Positions 23,195 to 31,306 of a stretch of DNA of 64,000 nt are shown here, piece by piece; the first letter of the stretch is position 1; each line of letters begins with the position of its first letter. Below the pieces are notes generated by a model. That model saw nothing but the letters and a program-made list of their open reading frames with translations, had not been told where the DNA came from and searched no databases. The position numbers were made by a program, and so were the translations under genes. Origin of the DNA: a virus; the IMG/VR virus record IMGVR_UViG_3300015371_000025, positions 1-64,000 of that record. The stretch is one strand, 5' to 3'.

Positions 23195-23421
23195 TGCCCG
23201 AGTACAGCGAGTGCCGGGCCGACGAAGTGAACATCGATGACCTCATCGATCTGGAGAACGACGAGTTCGCCGACCCCGAGGACCGGCGGCACATCTTCCC
23301 CTACGAGCACGCCCGCGTGATCGGCTTCGAGCGCGAGACGGAGGACTGCATCCGCATCGACTTCGACAACACGTCGATCGGCTTCCCCGTCGCACACATG
23401 CTCCGTCGATTCGACGGCTAA
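23194..23421 (+). CDS. Hypothetical acidic 75-aa protein
   Basis: ATG in the TGATG overlap. Very acidic N-terminal half (VNIDDLIDLENDEFADPED), then strands. No family recognised. Confidence 0.65.
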   Translation: MPEYSECRADEVNIDDLIDLENDEFADPEDRRHIFPYEHARVIGFERETEDCIRIDFDNTSIGFPVAHMLRRFDG

Positions 23422-23499
23422 CACCTACAAACGAATAATAGACACGGTTGACCAGTACGGTATACTGTGTCTACAGTTCACCCAGAACGAAAGGATCCC

Positions 23500-23796
23500 A
23501 TGCACTACTCAATCGAACGGCGTCATCTGGAGAGCGGTCTCTGCGAGGACGTTTGCTACGTGCCCGGCCACACGCTCGGCAACGGCTGGACGCGCCACAT
23601 CGTCGAGCTGGCCGAGGGCGACACGGCCGACAACCCGTGCTCGACCAAGGGGCCGATCTACGGCCCGGCGTTCGTCACCTACGACTGCCACCGCTCCGGC
23701 ATCACGGTCCACGTCGACAACAACGCGGGCGAGTTCTACGACGCGCTCTACGAGACTCGCAAGCAGCGCGAACAGATGATGGCCGATCGTGCCTAA
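23500..23796 (+). CDS. Hypothetical 98-aa protein
   Basis: Promoter TAGACA 23439-23444, 16-bp spacer, TATACT 23461-23466; leader contains CCAGAACGAAAGGA before the ATG. Three Cys in the first 70 residues. Heads a coupled five-gene run to 25126. Confidence 0.7.
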   Translation: MHYSIERRHLESGLCEDVCYVPGHTLGNGWTRHIVELAEGDTADNPCSTKGPIYGPAFVTYDCHRSGITVHVDNNAGEFYDALYETRKQREQMMADRA

Positions 23797-24025
23797 CGAG
23801 CTTGCGCAGCAGTTCATCGACGCCGCGCCGACACCGTTCGTGGCCGCCTGCGAGTTCATGAGTTCGCTCATGGCAGGCGATCCGGCGACGTTCAAGGTCG
23901 GCTACTCGGCTGACAACGCCTACCTGGCGACGCGCGAGTGCTTCGACGACGCGCTCGACAACGACCAGTGGCGCGCAATCGCCGAGCTTCACCACGTTTC
24001 GCATCGGACAAGGGAGATGGCATGA
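23789..24025 (+). CDS. Hypothetical 78-aa protein
   Basis: GTG start overlapping the last codons of the previous gene by eight bases. Helical. No family recognised; the overlap and the downstream ATGA junction support it. Confidence 0.6.
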   Translation: MPNELAQQFIDAAPTPFVAACEFMSSLMAGDPATFKVGYSADNAYLATRECFDDALDNDQWRAIAELHHVSHRTREMA

Positions 24026-24255
24026 GCGGTTGGCCGACCATTCACATCACAGCAAGCCAGATGGTCGCGCTCGGCAGACTCGTAGGGGGCACCTTTGATC
24101 ACGGCGGCTCAACCGCTCAACTGGTCGAGCCCGAGCACGAGCTTGGCGGCGCATTCATGGGCCGCTGGGAAGTTCAACTCGCACCTGACGGCGACCTGCG
24201 TCTGCGCGACGTGGAGCGCGACTTCTACATCACTCCGGGAGGGAGCATCCGATGA
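24022..24255 (+). CDS. Hypothetical 77-aa protein
   Basis: ATG overlaps the previous TGA; GGGAGATGG is the ribosome site. Mostly strands, Gly/His-rich. Overlaps the next gene by ATGA. Confidence 0.65.
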   Translation: MSGWPTIHITASQMVALGRLVGGTFDHGGSTAQLVEPEHELGGAFMGRWEVQLAPDGDLRLRDVERDFYITPGGSIR

Positions 24256-24587
24256 GCAACACGTACGAGAGCATCAGCGCCGAGGACTTCGACGCGCTCG
24301 CTCGGGAGATGGGCGTCATCACCCGGCGAGGCATGCGCAAACTCACTGACGCGGGCCGCGCTGCGGTGGCGCACGTCCTGCGCGATCTCGACGACGAGGA
24401 GCGCTACAGCATCGTCCTCATGAGCAGCAACGGCCGCTGGGACTGGCACATGGTCGACGGCACGACCCGCGTGTGGCACTTCACCGAGGACGGCGAGGTG
24501 TCATGGAACATGCTGCCCGATCGCGTCGAGAACAGCGTGCTGCACAACGCCTACGATCTCGGCTTCAAGGAAGGGCCGCACCTGTGA
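24252..24587 (+). CDS. Hypothetical 111-aa protein
   Basis: ATG overlaps the previous TGA with GGGAGG upstream. N-terminal helices, then a Trp-rich strand region (about 62-85). Overlaps the next GTG. Confidence 0.7.
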   Translation: MSNTYESISAEDFDALAREMGVITRRGMRKLTDAGRAAVAHVLRDLDDEERYSIVLMSSNGRWDWHMVDGTTRVWHFTEDGEVSWNMLPDRVENSVLHNAYDLGFKEGPHL

Positions 24588-25126
24588 GCAAGCGCAGTGG
24601 AAACCCCGCCAAGGCGGCGTGGGATCCGATCCAGGTCGGCCCTGCTCGGCGCGAGGGCGCGTTCGGCATGTCCGGCGCGTTCTACGAGACCGAGGGGCGC
24701 AAGCACCACTACAGCTACAGGGACCCACAGCGCGCAACCGCGTGCCTGGCGTTCTTCAACCGGCTCTACAACGGATTCGCTCTCGTCTTCGAGGACGAGT
24801 CCATGCACCTCAGCTTCAAGCGCAACGACCGCGCTGCCGTCCGTGACTGGCGCCATTTCCAGGCGATCAAGAACGAGGTGGCCGGTCCCGATCGCGAGGC
24901 GATCGAGATCTATCCGCCCGAGTGGAACCTGATGGACTCGGCAAACGAGTACCACCTCTTCGTCCTGCCGCCCGGCATGGGCTCTCCGATGGGCCTTGAG
25001 GGCACCGGCGGGGTGGGAGAGGCTGCGAACAACCACGACCACGCTTCGTACCGCCAGGGCGGCGCGAGCGGCTATCAACAGCGCGACTGGGAGCCCGGCA
25101 TTCCGACCGGGCTCGGCAAGAAATAG
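24584..25126 (+). CDS. 180-aa protein, DUF7694-like domain
   Basis: GTG start overlapping the previous TGA. Residues about 88-132 (DWRHFQAIKNEVAG, then EIYPPEWNLMDSANEYHLFVLP, given in part) match the pattern I associate with DUF7694, a domain frequent in phages and of unknown role. C-terminal tail is Gly/Gln-rich. Its TAG stop is the first triplet of the next promoter's TAGACA. Confidence 0.7.
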   Translation: MSKRSGNPAKAAWDPIQVGPARREGAFGMSGAFYETEGRKHHYSYRDPQRATACLAFFNRLYNGFALVFEDESMHLSFKRNDRAAVRDWRHFQAIKNEVAGPDREAIEIYPPEWNLMDSANEYHLFVLPPGMGSPMGLEGTGGVGEAANNHDHASYRQGGASGYQQRDWEPGIPTGLGKK

Positions 25127-25158
25127 ACACCAACCTACAGAGAGGTAATATACATCCC

Positions 25159-25353
25159 ATGAACACCAACTACGACACACTCGACGACCTACAGGGCGAG
25201 GCCCAGGCCCACATCGACAGCCTGCGCAGCCTGCACGAGCGCATCCAGGCGCTCCAGAACGACGACTCCGACGAGGCGAACGAGCAGCTCATCGAGAACC
25301 TCGAAGTCGCCATCGGCGACGTGGAAACCGCGCTCATGGACATCGTGCCGTGA
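25159..25353 (+). CDS. Hypothetical helical 64-aa protein
   Basis: Leaderless: -35 25124-25129, -10 TAATAT 25146-25151, seven bases to the ATG. Two acidic helices, probable coiled coil. Contains an internal CTACAG. Leads a coupled run to 26250. Confidence 0.7.
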   Translation: MNTNYDTLDDLQGEAQAHIDSLRSLHERIQALQNDDSDEANEQLIENLEVAIGDVETALMDIVP

Positions 25354-25580
25354 GCTTCTGGGTCGTAGGCATCACCGAGACCTGCGAGCGACTCGCCATC
25401 TGCGGAACGCAAAAGCGGGCCGAGCGGTTCTGCGGCGAGCTGCCCAACGTCGAACAGGGCATCTACTACATCGATGGCCCCTGCCACGACACAATCGTGC
25501 TGGCAGGAGTGCCCGTCGATGAGATGCCCGAAGAGGACGACTTCGCCGACCAGGAGGACGATACATGGAGGCACCGATGA
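25350..25580 (+). CDS. Hypothetical 76-aa protein
   Basis: GTG start overlapping the previous TGA. Strand-helix-strand first half resembling a small ferredoxin-like fold, acidic C-terminal third. No family recognised. Confidence 0.65.
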   Translation: MSFWVVGITETCERLAICGTQKRAERFCGELPNVEQGIYYIDGPCHDTIVLAGVPVDEMPEEDDFADQEDDTWRHR

Positions 25581-25870
25581 CCGTCACGATCGACGACAAG
25601 CTCCGCGCAAGGGTCCTCGAGATCTGCGAGGAGCAGTACCTCAGCGAGCCCGACTCGGAGTCCGGCTGGGACGATGATCAGGAGCCCGAGCGCTACCTGA
25701 TGTTCGAGCGCGGCCACTACGGACAGACGTGGCTCACGTGGCACTCGTCGCGCTCGATGGCGGCGCACTACTCGCTCCATCAGGAGTACGCCGAGGACTG
25801 GCAGGCCATCTGCCTGCTCGACACCGAGACCGACGCCGTGCTCATCCCGCAAGACATCATCTGGGGGTAG
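25577..25870 (+). CDS. Hypothetical 97-aa protein
   Basis: ATG overlaps the previous TGA, with GGAGG seven bases upstream; an in-frame ATG at 25565 lacks such a site. Acidic, Trp/Tyr/His-rich. No family recognised. Confidence 0.65.
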   Translation: MTVTIDDKLRARVLEICEEQYLSEPDSESGWDDDQEPERYLMFERGHYGQTWLTWHSSRSMAAHYSLHQEYAEDWQAICLLDTETDAVLIPQDIIWG

Positions 25871-25872
25871 AC

Positions 25873-26250
25873 ATGACCAAGACGTTCAACGAGCGCAAGC
25901 GCGGCGAGGAGCTGCTCAGCAACACGCCCATGAAGCGTGAGGGCTGGAACGAGCAGCGCGAGCGCGAGGAGGCCCATCGGGCGCTGCCCCAGGAGGAGCA
26001 GCCCTACATGGTGATCTTCATGGGTATGCTCGACTACGCCGTCCTCTGGATCGGCGAGCCGGGTGGGTCCGAGGAGGACGCCAAGGCCGAGATGCAGCGG
26101 TGGGCGAGCGAGATGGAGCGCGAGAACTTCTGGCTCCTGCCCTTCACGCAGAACCCGCATCCGGGCGACCTCCAGGTTCGCCAGCAGTGGAGCCTGGACT
26201 CGCTCGTGGCCGCTATCCAGCGGTCGTACCCACAGCCCCACAACTTCTAA
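25873..26250 (+). CDS. Hypothetical 125-aa protein
   Basis: ATG three bases after the previous stop. Charged helical N-terminal third (many Glu/Arg), then a hydrophobic strand segment and a Trp/Pro-rich end. No family recognised. Confidence 0.65.
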   Translation: MTKTFNERKRGEELLSNTPMKREGWNEQREREEAHRALPQEEQPYMVIFMGMLDYAVLWIGEPGGSEEDAKAEMQRWASEMERENFWLLPFTQNPHPGDLQVRQQWSLDSLVAAIQRSYPQPHNF

Positions 26251-26251
26251 G

Positions 26252-26279
26252 TAGACATCCGGGCCACATCTGCTACAGT
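26252..26279 (+). promoter_or_regulatory. Promoter of the histone-like gene
   Basis: TAGACA 26252-26257, 16-bp spacer, TACAGT 26274-26279, followed by a leader with AAGGAGG, the strongest ribosome site in this half of the window. Confidence 0.65.
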
Positions 26280-26310
26280 GTGGCCTTCAACCAACACAAG
26301 GAGGTACAAG

Positions 26311-26859
26311 ATGGCACGTACGTACAAGATGAGGAAGTTCAACAACGGGCAAACGAAGGACGGTCAGCCGTTCGTCAACTACAGCCTGACGCTTCCGACG
26401 CCGCTGGCCCAGAAGCTCGAGGAGCAGTTCGGCACCGAGATCAGCTTCGAGATCGATCTCACCGGCGAGGGCATCCTCTACCGGCCGGTCGAGGTCGAGG
26501 CCGAGGTCCCGGCCGAGCTGCCGTTCACGCCGCAGAAGCGCTCTGCCGCGCCGAAGACCAACGGTGCATCGGCCGAGAAGCCCGCTGCCAAGCCCCGTGG
26601 TCGCAAGGCCGCCGAGCCCAAGGCGGCCGACAAGCCGAAGGTCGCTCCCAAGGCGGCCACGGGCAAGGCCAAGCCTGCCGCGAAGCCCGCCGCGCCGAAG
26701 GCGCCCGCTGCCAAGGCGGCGGCTCCGAAGGCTCCGGCCGCTCCGAAGGCGTCGACCGGCCGGGCCAAGCCCGCTGCCCCGAAGGCACCGGCGGCTCCCA
26801 AGGCCGCCAAGCCCGCCGCTCCCCGCGCGCCCAAGCCGCGCGCCAAGGCGACCGCGTAG
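26311..26859 (+). CDS. AbrB-like domain fused to histone H1-like tail
   Basis: 182 aa. Residues about 20-57 (LTLPTPLAQKLEE, later GEGILYRPVE) fit the swapped-hairpin pattern of AbrB/SpoVT DNA-binding domains. From about residue 78 to the end the protein is almost only Ala, Lys and Pro in AAPKA-type repeats, like histone H1 or the tails of actinobacterial HupB. Strong AAGGAGG site suggests high expression. Probable DNA-coating or nucleoid-remodelling protein, and one candidate for binding the repeated operator. Low complexity makes the tail length unreliable for homology. Confidence 0.65.
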   Translation: MARTYKMRKFNNGQTKDGQPFVNYSLTLPTPLAQKLEEQFGTEISFEIDLTGEGILYRPVEVEAEVPAELPFTPQKRSAAPKTNGASAEKPAAKPRGRKAAEPKAADKPKVAPKAATGKAKPAAKPAAPKAPAAKAAAPKAPAAPKASTGRAKPAAPKAPAAPKAAKPAAPRAPKPRAKATA

Positions 26860-27092
26860 CATCAAGCTCGATCGGGCCAGTCAGCGGCATGGTGCCGGGG
26901 GAGATCCCCGGACAGAAGCGGCTCGCGAGAGCCCGTTGACTGTGAAACACCGCAGACATCTGTAGGCCCGTCGTACAGAGAGGGCCGCCTTCGGGTGGCC
27001 CTCTCGCATGTTCGAGGTCGAACGTGCGCTCAAGCTCGAGCCCTCTAGGGCCGATGCATTCCATGCAACCCAACGGAAGGAAAGCCACAACC
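26860..27092 (+). other. 233-bp leader region with two hairpins
   Basis: No gene seen. Holds CCGGGG/CCCCGG near 26896-26912 and a perfect GAGAGGGCC/GGCCCTCTC hairpin (26978-26986, 26997-27005), either of which may terminate the histone-like transcript. GTTGACT near 26934 could start the next one. Confidence 0.5.
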
Positions 27093-28103
27093 ATGAGGAA
27101 GATCACCGCCGTACTGGCGGGCGCCATCGCGTCGCTCGCGTTTGCAGGGTCGGCTCACGCCGCGACGGTCCCCGTCAACTCGCTCACCGGCGCGTTCTCG
27201 GGCAGCAACTCGACGGTCCACAGCACGCCCGAGGGCGTCCACTTCGGCACCTATGCCGATGGCGGTGCGCTCGGCGGCTCCGTCACCTACTCGGGCATGA
27301 ACGGTAAGACGCTCGCCGACGTGACCGATTTCAGCTACACGTTCACGTACCGCGAGGCGGGCGTGACCACGGGTGCGGCTCCGTACGCCCGCATCTTCCT
27401 GGACGCCGATGGCGATGGCGCCGTCGACAACGACGTGATCCTGGATCCGTCCTTCTGCGCGACGGTCCGCCCGGCGATCAGCACGGACCTCACCTACCAG
27501 ATGGTCGGCAACTCGGTCCGCTACAGCGACGACGGCTGCGACGGCGTGGCCCCGGACCAGCAGGACTGGGCCGATGTCGTGGCTGCTCACGGCGACGAGG
27601 CCATCGTCGGCCTGCTCGTCTCGCAGGGCAACTCGACCGGCACGGACGTGTCGGCGCTGCTCCGCAACATCACGGTGAACGGCACGACGTTCGCGTTCAA
27701 CGTGCCGCCCGCTCAGGGTCCGCAGGGTCCTGCTGGCAACAACGGCACGAACGGCGTCAACGGCACGAACGGTGCTCAGGGCGCTGCCGGTCTCCCCGGC
27801 GCTGCTGGCGAGACCCGCATCATCCGCGAGCAGGTCATCGTGACGGTCCCGCAGCCGCAGACCTGCACCAGCGGCGTCCGCGTCCTGCACGCCTCGAGCC
27901 GCAAGGGCGCGAAGTTCCTGTCGGCCAAGGCCACGCTGCGCGGCAAGGCGCTGTCCGTCAAGGGCCGCACCATCACGGTGAAGCTCGCCGGTCAGACCGA
28001 GGGCAACTTCAACGTGCGCATCACGTCGAAGTACCGCTCGAACAAGACCCACAAGGTCTTCACCCGGTCCGAGACGCGCAACCTGAGCGTTGCCTGCTCG
28101 TAG
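27093..28103 (+). CDS. Secreted protein with collagen-like segment
   Basis: 336 aa. Start after GGAAGGAAAG. Residues 1-24 are a signal peptide ending SAHA-A. Residues about 25-210 are a strand-rich extracellular domain; residues about 213-247 are Gly-X-Y collagen-like repeats (GPQGPAGNNGTNG and on); the C-terminal 90 residues are a basic strand-rich domain with KGRTITVKLAG, of a type I associate with soil Actinobacteria surface proteins. Two Cys (about 270 and the penultimate residue) may pair. It differs from its neighbours in being large and host-like, so recent gain from a host is likely. It may coat the infected cell or act as a lysogeny-conversion factor. Confidence 0.75.
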   Translation: MRKITAVLAGAIASLAFAGSAHAATVPVNSLTGAFSGSNSTVHSTPEGVHFGTYADGGALGGSVTYSGMNGKTLADVTDFSYTFTYREAGVTTGAAPYARIFLDADGDGAVDNDVILDPSFCATVRPAISTDLTYQMVGNSVRYSDDGCDGVAPDQQDWADVVAAHGDEAIVGLLVSQGNSTGTDVSALLRNITVNGTTFAFNVPPAQGPQGPAGNNGTNGVNGTNGAQGAAGLPGAAGETRIIREQVIVTVPQPQTCTSGVRVLHASSRKGAKFLSAKATLRGKALSVKGRTITVKLAGQTEGNFNVRITSKYRSNKTHKVFTRSETRNLSVACS

Positions 28104-28162
28104 GTAGGGGCATGTAGTACCCCCGGCGCCGGGAGGGCCGTCGGGTAAATAGAGGGAACGGC

Positions 28163-28196
28163 GAGGGCCAGCTATCATAGCTGGCCCTCAGTCGTT
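28163..28196 (+). terminator. Rho-independent terminator
   Basis: Perfect 11-bp arms GAGGGCCAGCT and AGCTGGCCCTC (28163-28173, 28179-28189), 5-base loop, then AGTCGTTT. Confidence 0.85.
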
Positions 28197-28226
28197 TCTA
28201 CTACAAACTTCTACCGAGAGGCAAAC

Positions 28227-28640
28227 ATGAGCAGCAAGCACCACAAGTGGGTGGAGTTCGAGGGCGACATGTGGACGCTCCGAGCTGTGCTCTGCGAGAG
28301 GCTGCGTTACGACGACGAAGGCGAGCGGATGGACATCTGGATGTGGTTCGCTTCGCTGGGTCAGGACGAGTGGTTCGCCCACGCCGTCTCAAGCGATGTC
28401 GGCCCGAAGGCGCGCGAGACCATCTTCGCCAGCATCGACGGCGAGGAGATGGACGTGATGCTGGCCTACGCAGGCGAGCCCTGGGAGACCATCATCGAGG
28501 AGCCGGTCGGCGTCGGCAACATGCACCGCGCCGTCGTCAACGCAATCAACCCCGGCCTGATGTCCGACCTCAAGCGGATGTCGCGGTCGGAGATCGTGTC
28601 CCTTAGATCCATCGAGGAGGGTGGACTCAGCTTCATGTAG
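28227..28640 (+). CDS. Hypothetical 137-aa protein
   Basis: ATG after CCGAGAGGCAAAC. Acidic, Trp/Met-rich, probably a compact alpha/beta domain. No family recognised. The next gene's promoter lies at its 3' end. Confidence 0.7.
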   Translation: MSSKHHKWVEFEGDMWTLRAVLCERLRYDDEGERMDIWMWFASLGQDEWFAHAVSSDVGPKARETIFASIDGEEMDVMLAYAGEPWETIIEEPVGVGNMHRAVVNAINPGLMSDLKRMSRSEIVSLRSIEEGGLSFM

Positions 28641-28650
28641 CTGATAAAAT
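28622..28650 (+). promoter_or_regulatory. Leaderless promoter inside gene end
   Basis: TGGACT 28622-28627, 17-bp spacer, TAAAAT 28645-28650, six bases to the ATG at 28657. Same geometry as the cassette family but a diverged sequence lacking CTACAG. Confidence 0.6.
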
Positions 28651-28656
28651 CGCATC

Positions 28657-29658
28657 ATGGCAAACAATAAAGGTTACCAACCGTACAAGCCGCACGGCAA
28701 GAACGCAGCCTGGCTGCGTGCCGCCGAGCACATCATCTACCAGTACAAGGACAACTGGCCGCTGACCGCGCGCCAGATCTTCTACCGCATGGTCGCGTCG
28801 GTCAACTACCCGAAGACCGAGACGGCGTATAAGGCGCTCGCTGCGATGCTGGCCAAGGCCCGGCGCGCATCGCTGGTCCAGAACGGCACCGAGGTCCACA
28901 TCCCGTTCAACGCCATCCGCGACGACACCATGCGGATCGTCGAGGTCACGAGCTTCGACGGCACCAAGGACTTCATGCAGTCTGTAGTCCAGTGGAGCAA
29001 GGGCTTCATGCTCGACCGGCAGATCGGTCAGGAGCAGGTCATCGAGGCGTGGTGCGAGGCCGGAGGCATGGTGCCGATCCTGGCCGACCTGGCGTTCCCC
29101 TTCGGGATCCGGGTCAACTCCAACGGTGGCTACGACTCCGTGACCTCGAAGCACAAGCTCGCCGATCGCGTCGTCAAGCGGGCTCGCGAGCAGAGGCGGC
29201 CGACGATCGTCCTGCACGTGGGCGACTTCGACCCCTCGGGCGAGAACATGTGCAACGTGTTGCACGAGGACGTTCTGACGATGGTCTGCCAGCGCCTCTG
29301 CTCCGGCAAGGAGAAGATGAGCTGGTCGGAGGCGAGCGAGATGTTCTCCGTCGAGCGCGTGGCTCTCACGGCCCGCCAGGTCATCGAGTACAACGTCATC
29401 ACGGCGCCGCCCAAGCCGAGCGACTCGCGCATGGAGGGCTTCCTCGAGCAGAACTGGGAGCTGGTCGACGAACTCGGCACGGAGGACATCTCGGCACAGC
29501 TCGAGGCCCTCACACCGCCGCAGCTCGAGGCCCTGCTGACGGACACCATCGAGGGCCATCTCGATCGCGACATGTACGACGAGACCCTGCGGCGCGAGGC
29601 CAAGCTGCGCGACGAACTCGTGAAGCGCATGGAGGCCGAAGTCGAGCGCGCGCAGTAA
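28657..29658 (+). CDS. Topoisomerase VI A / Spo11-like protein without B subunit
   Basis: 333 aa. N-terminal winged-helix region has LTARQIFYRMV (about 28-38), matching the catalytic-Tyr motif of TopVIA/Spo11 (REIYY type). The Toprim part shows an acidic residue in IEAWCEAGG (about 129) and VGDFDPSGENM (about 188-198), the DxD motif. No GHKL ATPase (B subunit) gene is nearby. Single-subunit A-like proteins (Mini-A, related to topoisomerase VIII) have been described in mobile elements; this one fits that class. Could cut or relax phage DNA in replication or recombination. Leaderless start. Confidence 0.75.
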   Translation: MANNKGYQPYKPHGKNAAWLRAAEHIIYQYKDNWPLTARQIFYRMVASVNYPKTETAYKALAAMLAKARRASLVQNGTEVHIPFNAIRDDTMRIVEVTSFDGTKDFMQSVVQWSKGFMLDRQIGQEQVIEAWCEAGGMVPILADLAFPFGIRVNSNGGYDSVTSKHKLADRVVKRAREQRRPTIVLHVGDFDPSGENMCNVLHEDVLTMVCQRLCSGKEKMSWSEASEMFSVERVALTARQVIEYNVITAPPKPSDSRMEGFLEQNWELVDELGTEDISAQLEALTPPQLEALLTDTIEGHLDRDMYDETLRREAKLRDELVKRMEAEVERAQ

Positions 29659-29716
29659 TCGACACATGACAACTGTTGGTATACACTGGAGGTACCAGAA
29701 CGAAGGAGGGACCTAA

Positions 29717-30064
29717 ATGGCCCCAGCTCGACATCCGGGTCGCAGAAGGCCCACACCTCAGCGCAACATCAGCGCCGCCGAACGAGAGATCAGAGCAGCA
29801 CAGCAGAAGAGGCTCGAAGCCGAAGCGGCGCTCGAGGCGAAGGTGTCCGAGCTGGCTCATCTGATCGACCACCACATGAAGGATGGCGTGGGCACGACCG
29901 AGATCGGAACGTGGCTCGTCAGCCCTCGCAAGCCCAAGGGCGTGACCAGGCAGCAGGTGTATAAGCTCGTCGCCGAGCGCGTGGACCACAAGGACATGCG
30001 CTCGCCGAAGCCTGCTGACTCGAACGGCCGCCCTAGGCCCAGGCCCCAGAGGAACCCAGAATGA
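29717..30064 (+). CDS. Putative HTH DNA-binding protein, 115 aa
   Basis: Promoter TCGACA 29659-29664, TACACT 29682-29687; leader with CCAGAACGAAGGAGGG. Basic N- and C-terminal tails flank a helical core. GVGTTEIGTWL, then GVTRQQVYKLVAERV (about residues 57-87), reads like a helix-turn-helix. Candidate transcription regulator of the phage. Confidence 0.65.
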   Translation: MAPARHPGRRRPTPQRNISAAEREIRAAQQKRLEAEAALEAKVSELAHLIDHHMKDGVGTTEIGTWLVSPRKPKGVTRQQVYKLVAERVDHKDMRSPKPADSNGRPRPRPQRNPE

Positions 30065-30079
30065 CAGGAGTGTCTACAC

Positions 30080-30538
30080 ATGATCGAATTCGTCTACGAC
30101 GACGGCGGCCGTAAAGCTGCCGGATTCAAGGGCGACACCGGCGACTGCGTAACGCGCTCGATCGCCATCGCCACCGGCCTTGAGTACCGCACGGTCTACG
30201 ACGCGCTGCACTACGCCGCGCTCAACAACCGTGCCTACATGGCGAGCATGGAGCTGCGCTACGGGAAGAACGCCCGCAAGTACGCGAGCCCGCGCAACGG
30301 CATGAGCAAGAAGATCTACGATCCCTTCCTGGCCGACCTCGGCTGGCAGTGGAAGCCGATGATGGAGTTCGGCAAGGGCTGCCAAGTCCATCTTCGCGAG
30401 GACGAGCTGCCGAGCGGTCGCCTGATCGTAGCCGTGTCGAAGCACATCACGTGCGTCATCGACGGCGTGATCCATGACCTGTACGACCCATCACGAAACG
30501 GAACGAGGTGTGTGTATGGCATCTATGCGAAGCCGTAA
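30080..30538 (+). CDS. Papain-like cysteine peptidase fold protein
   Basis: 152 aa. GDCVTRSIAIATG (about 21-33) gives the N-terminal Cys helix; SKHITCVIDGVIHDLYDP (about 122-139) gives the His and Asp strands. This resembles the small C39/papain-fold proteins common in phages. No signal peptide, so cytoplasmic or virion-associated. Peptidase activity is inferred. Confidence 0.7.
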   Translation: MIEFVYDDGGRKAAGFKGDTGDCVTRSIAIATGLEYRTVYDALHYAALNNRAYMASMELRYGKNARKYASPRNGMSKKIYDPFLADLGWQWKPMMEFGKGCQVHLREDELPSGRLIVAVSKHITCVIDGVIHDLYDPSRNGTRCVYGIYAKP

Positions 30539-30773
30539 AGATCGAATGATCGATGTCGAGCGCCGGTCGATGGTCCCAGAAGGCGGCCAGGACTCGTTCG
30601 AGGTCGTGGACTACGCCGAGTTCAAGCCCGGCATGTCGGTCTTGACCTACAAGTACACCAGCGCAGGCATTTCGGGCATGCGCCCTGCGACGACGACACG
30701 CTGGTGCGCCTGGGTCAACGACCACGCTCTCGCGAGCGGCGTGCTGCACACGGACTTCGGCAAGGCCGCGTGA
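30516..30773 (+). CDS. Hypothetical 85-aa protein
   Basis: Overlaps the previous gene by 23 bases in another frame; ATG chosen after AACGAGGTG, and 30525 is an alternative. Basic N-terminus, strand-rich remainder. No family recognised. Confidence 0.55.
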   Translation: MASMRSRKDRMIDVERRSMVPEGGQDSFEVVDYAEFKPGMSVLTYKYTSAGISGMRPATTTRWCAWVNDHALASGVLHTDFGKAA

Positions 30774-30892
30774 TCACGGTCATCTACTGTCAGAGGTGCC
30801 CGGAGTGTGGCGACTGGTGGATGACGACGATCCCTCCGTTCGGCTCGAAGTGGACCTCACTCTGCTGGGGCTGCCTCGCCTGGCACATCTAG
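30770..30892 (+). CDS. Zinc-ribbon mini-protein, 40 aa
   Basis: GTG overlaps the previous TGA. CPEC and CWGC, about 20 residues apart, with Trp residues between, form a complete minimal zinc ribbon. Function unknown. Confidence 0.6.
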   Translation: MITVIYCQRCPECGDWWMTTIPPFGSKWTSLCWGCLAWHI

Positions 30893-30904
30893 GAAAGGAC
30901 TACA

Positions 30905-31306
30905 ATGGCATACAGAACACCAGAAGACCTGTTCGACGAGTTCTCTGCGGACTGGGAGGCGGCCCTGTGCCCGTCCCTCTGTGAGTTCATCGAGCAGTGC
31001 CACCCGGAGCGCCGTGACGATCTGATCGGCACGATCGACATCTACCTCGAGCACGCGCCGACGCCGCCGTACTCGCCGGTCCAGCAGCGCCGTATCGGCG
31101 AGAAGATCAAGGGGCGCATGGGCTCGAGGCTCGATGCAGCCTTCAACGAGGGCTGGAAGGAGTTCAACGAGGGACCGGACGGCTACGCACAGCAACCTGC
31201 TCTCGAGAAGCTCAGGCGCCGCGCACGGTTCCGCTGGGGAGTGCTGCGGATGCGCATCTTCTACGGCGGCATCATCGGCCGCATGAGGACGAAGCCGTGG
31301 GACTGA
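30905..31306 (+). CDS. Hypothetical 133-aa protein
   Basis: ATG after AGGAAAGGACTACA. Helical; three Cys in the first 35 residues and a basic Arg-rich C-terminal end. Overlaps the next gene. No family recognised. Confidence 0.7.
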   Translation: MAYRTPEDLFDEFSADWEAALCPSLCEFIEQCHPERRDDLIGTIDIYLEHAPTPPYSPVQQRRIGEKIKGRMGSRLDAAFNEGWKEFNEGPDGYAQQPALEKLRRRARFRWGVLRMRIFYGGIIGRMRTKPWD

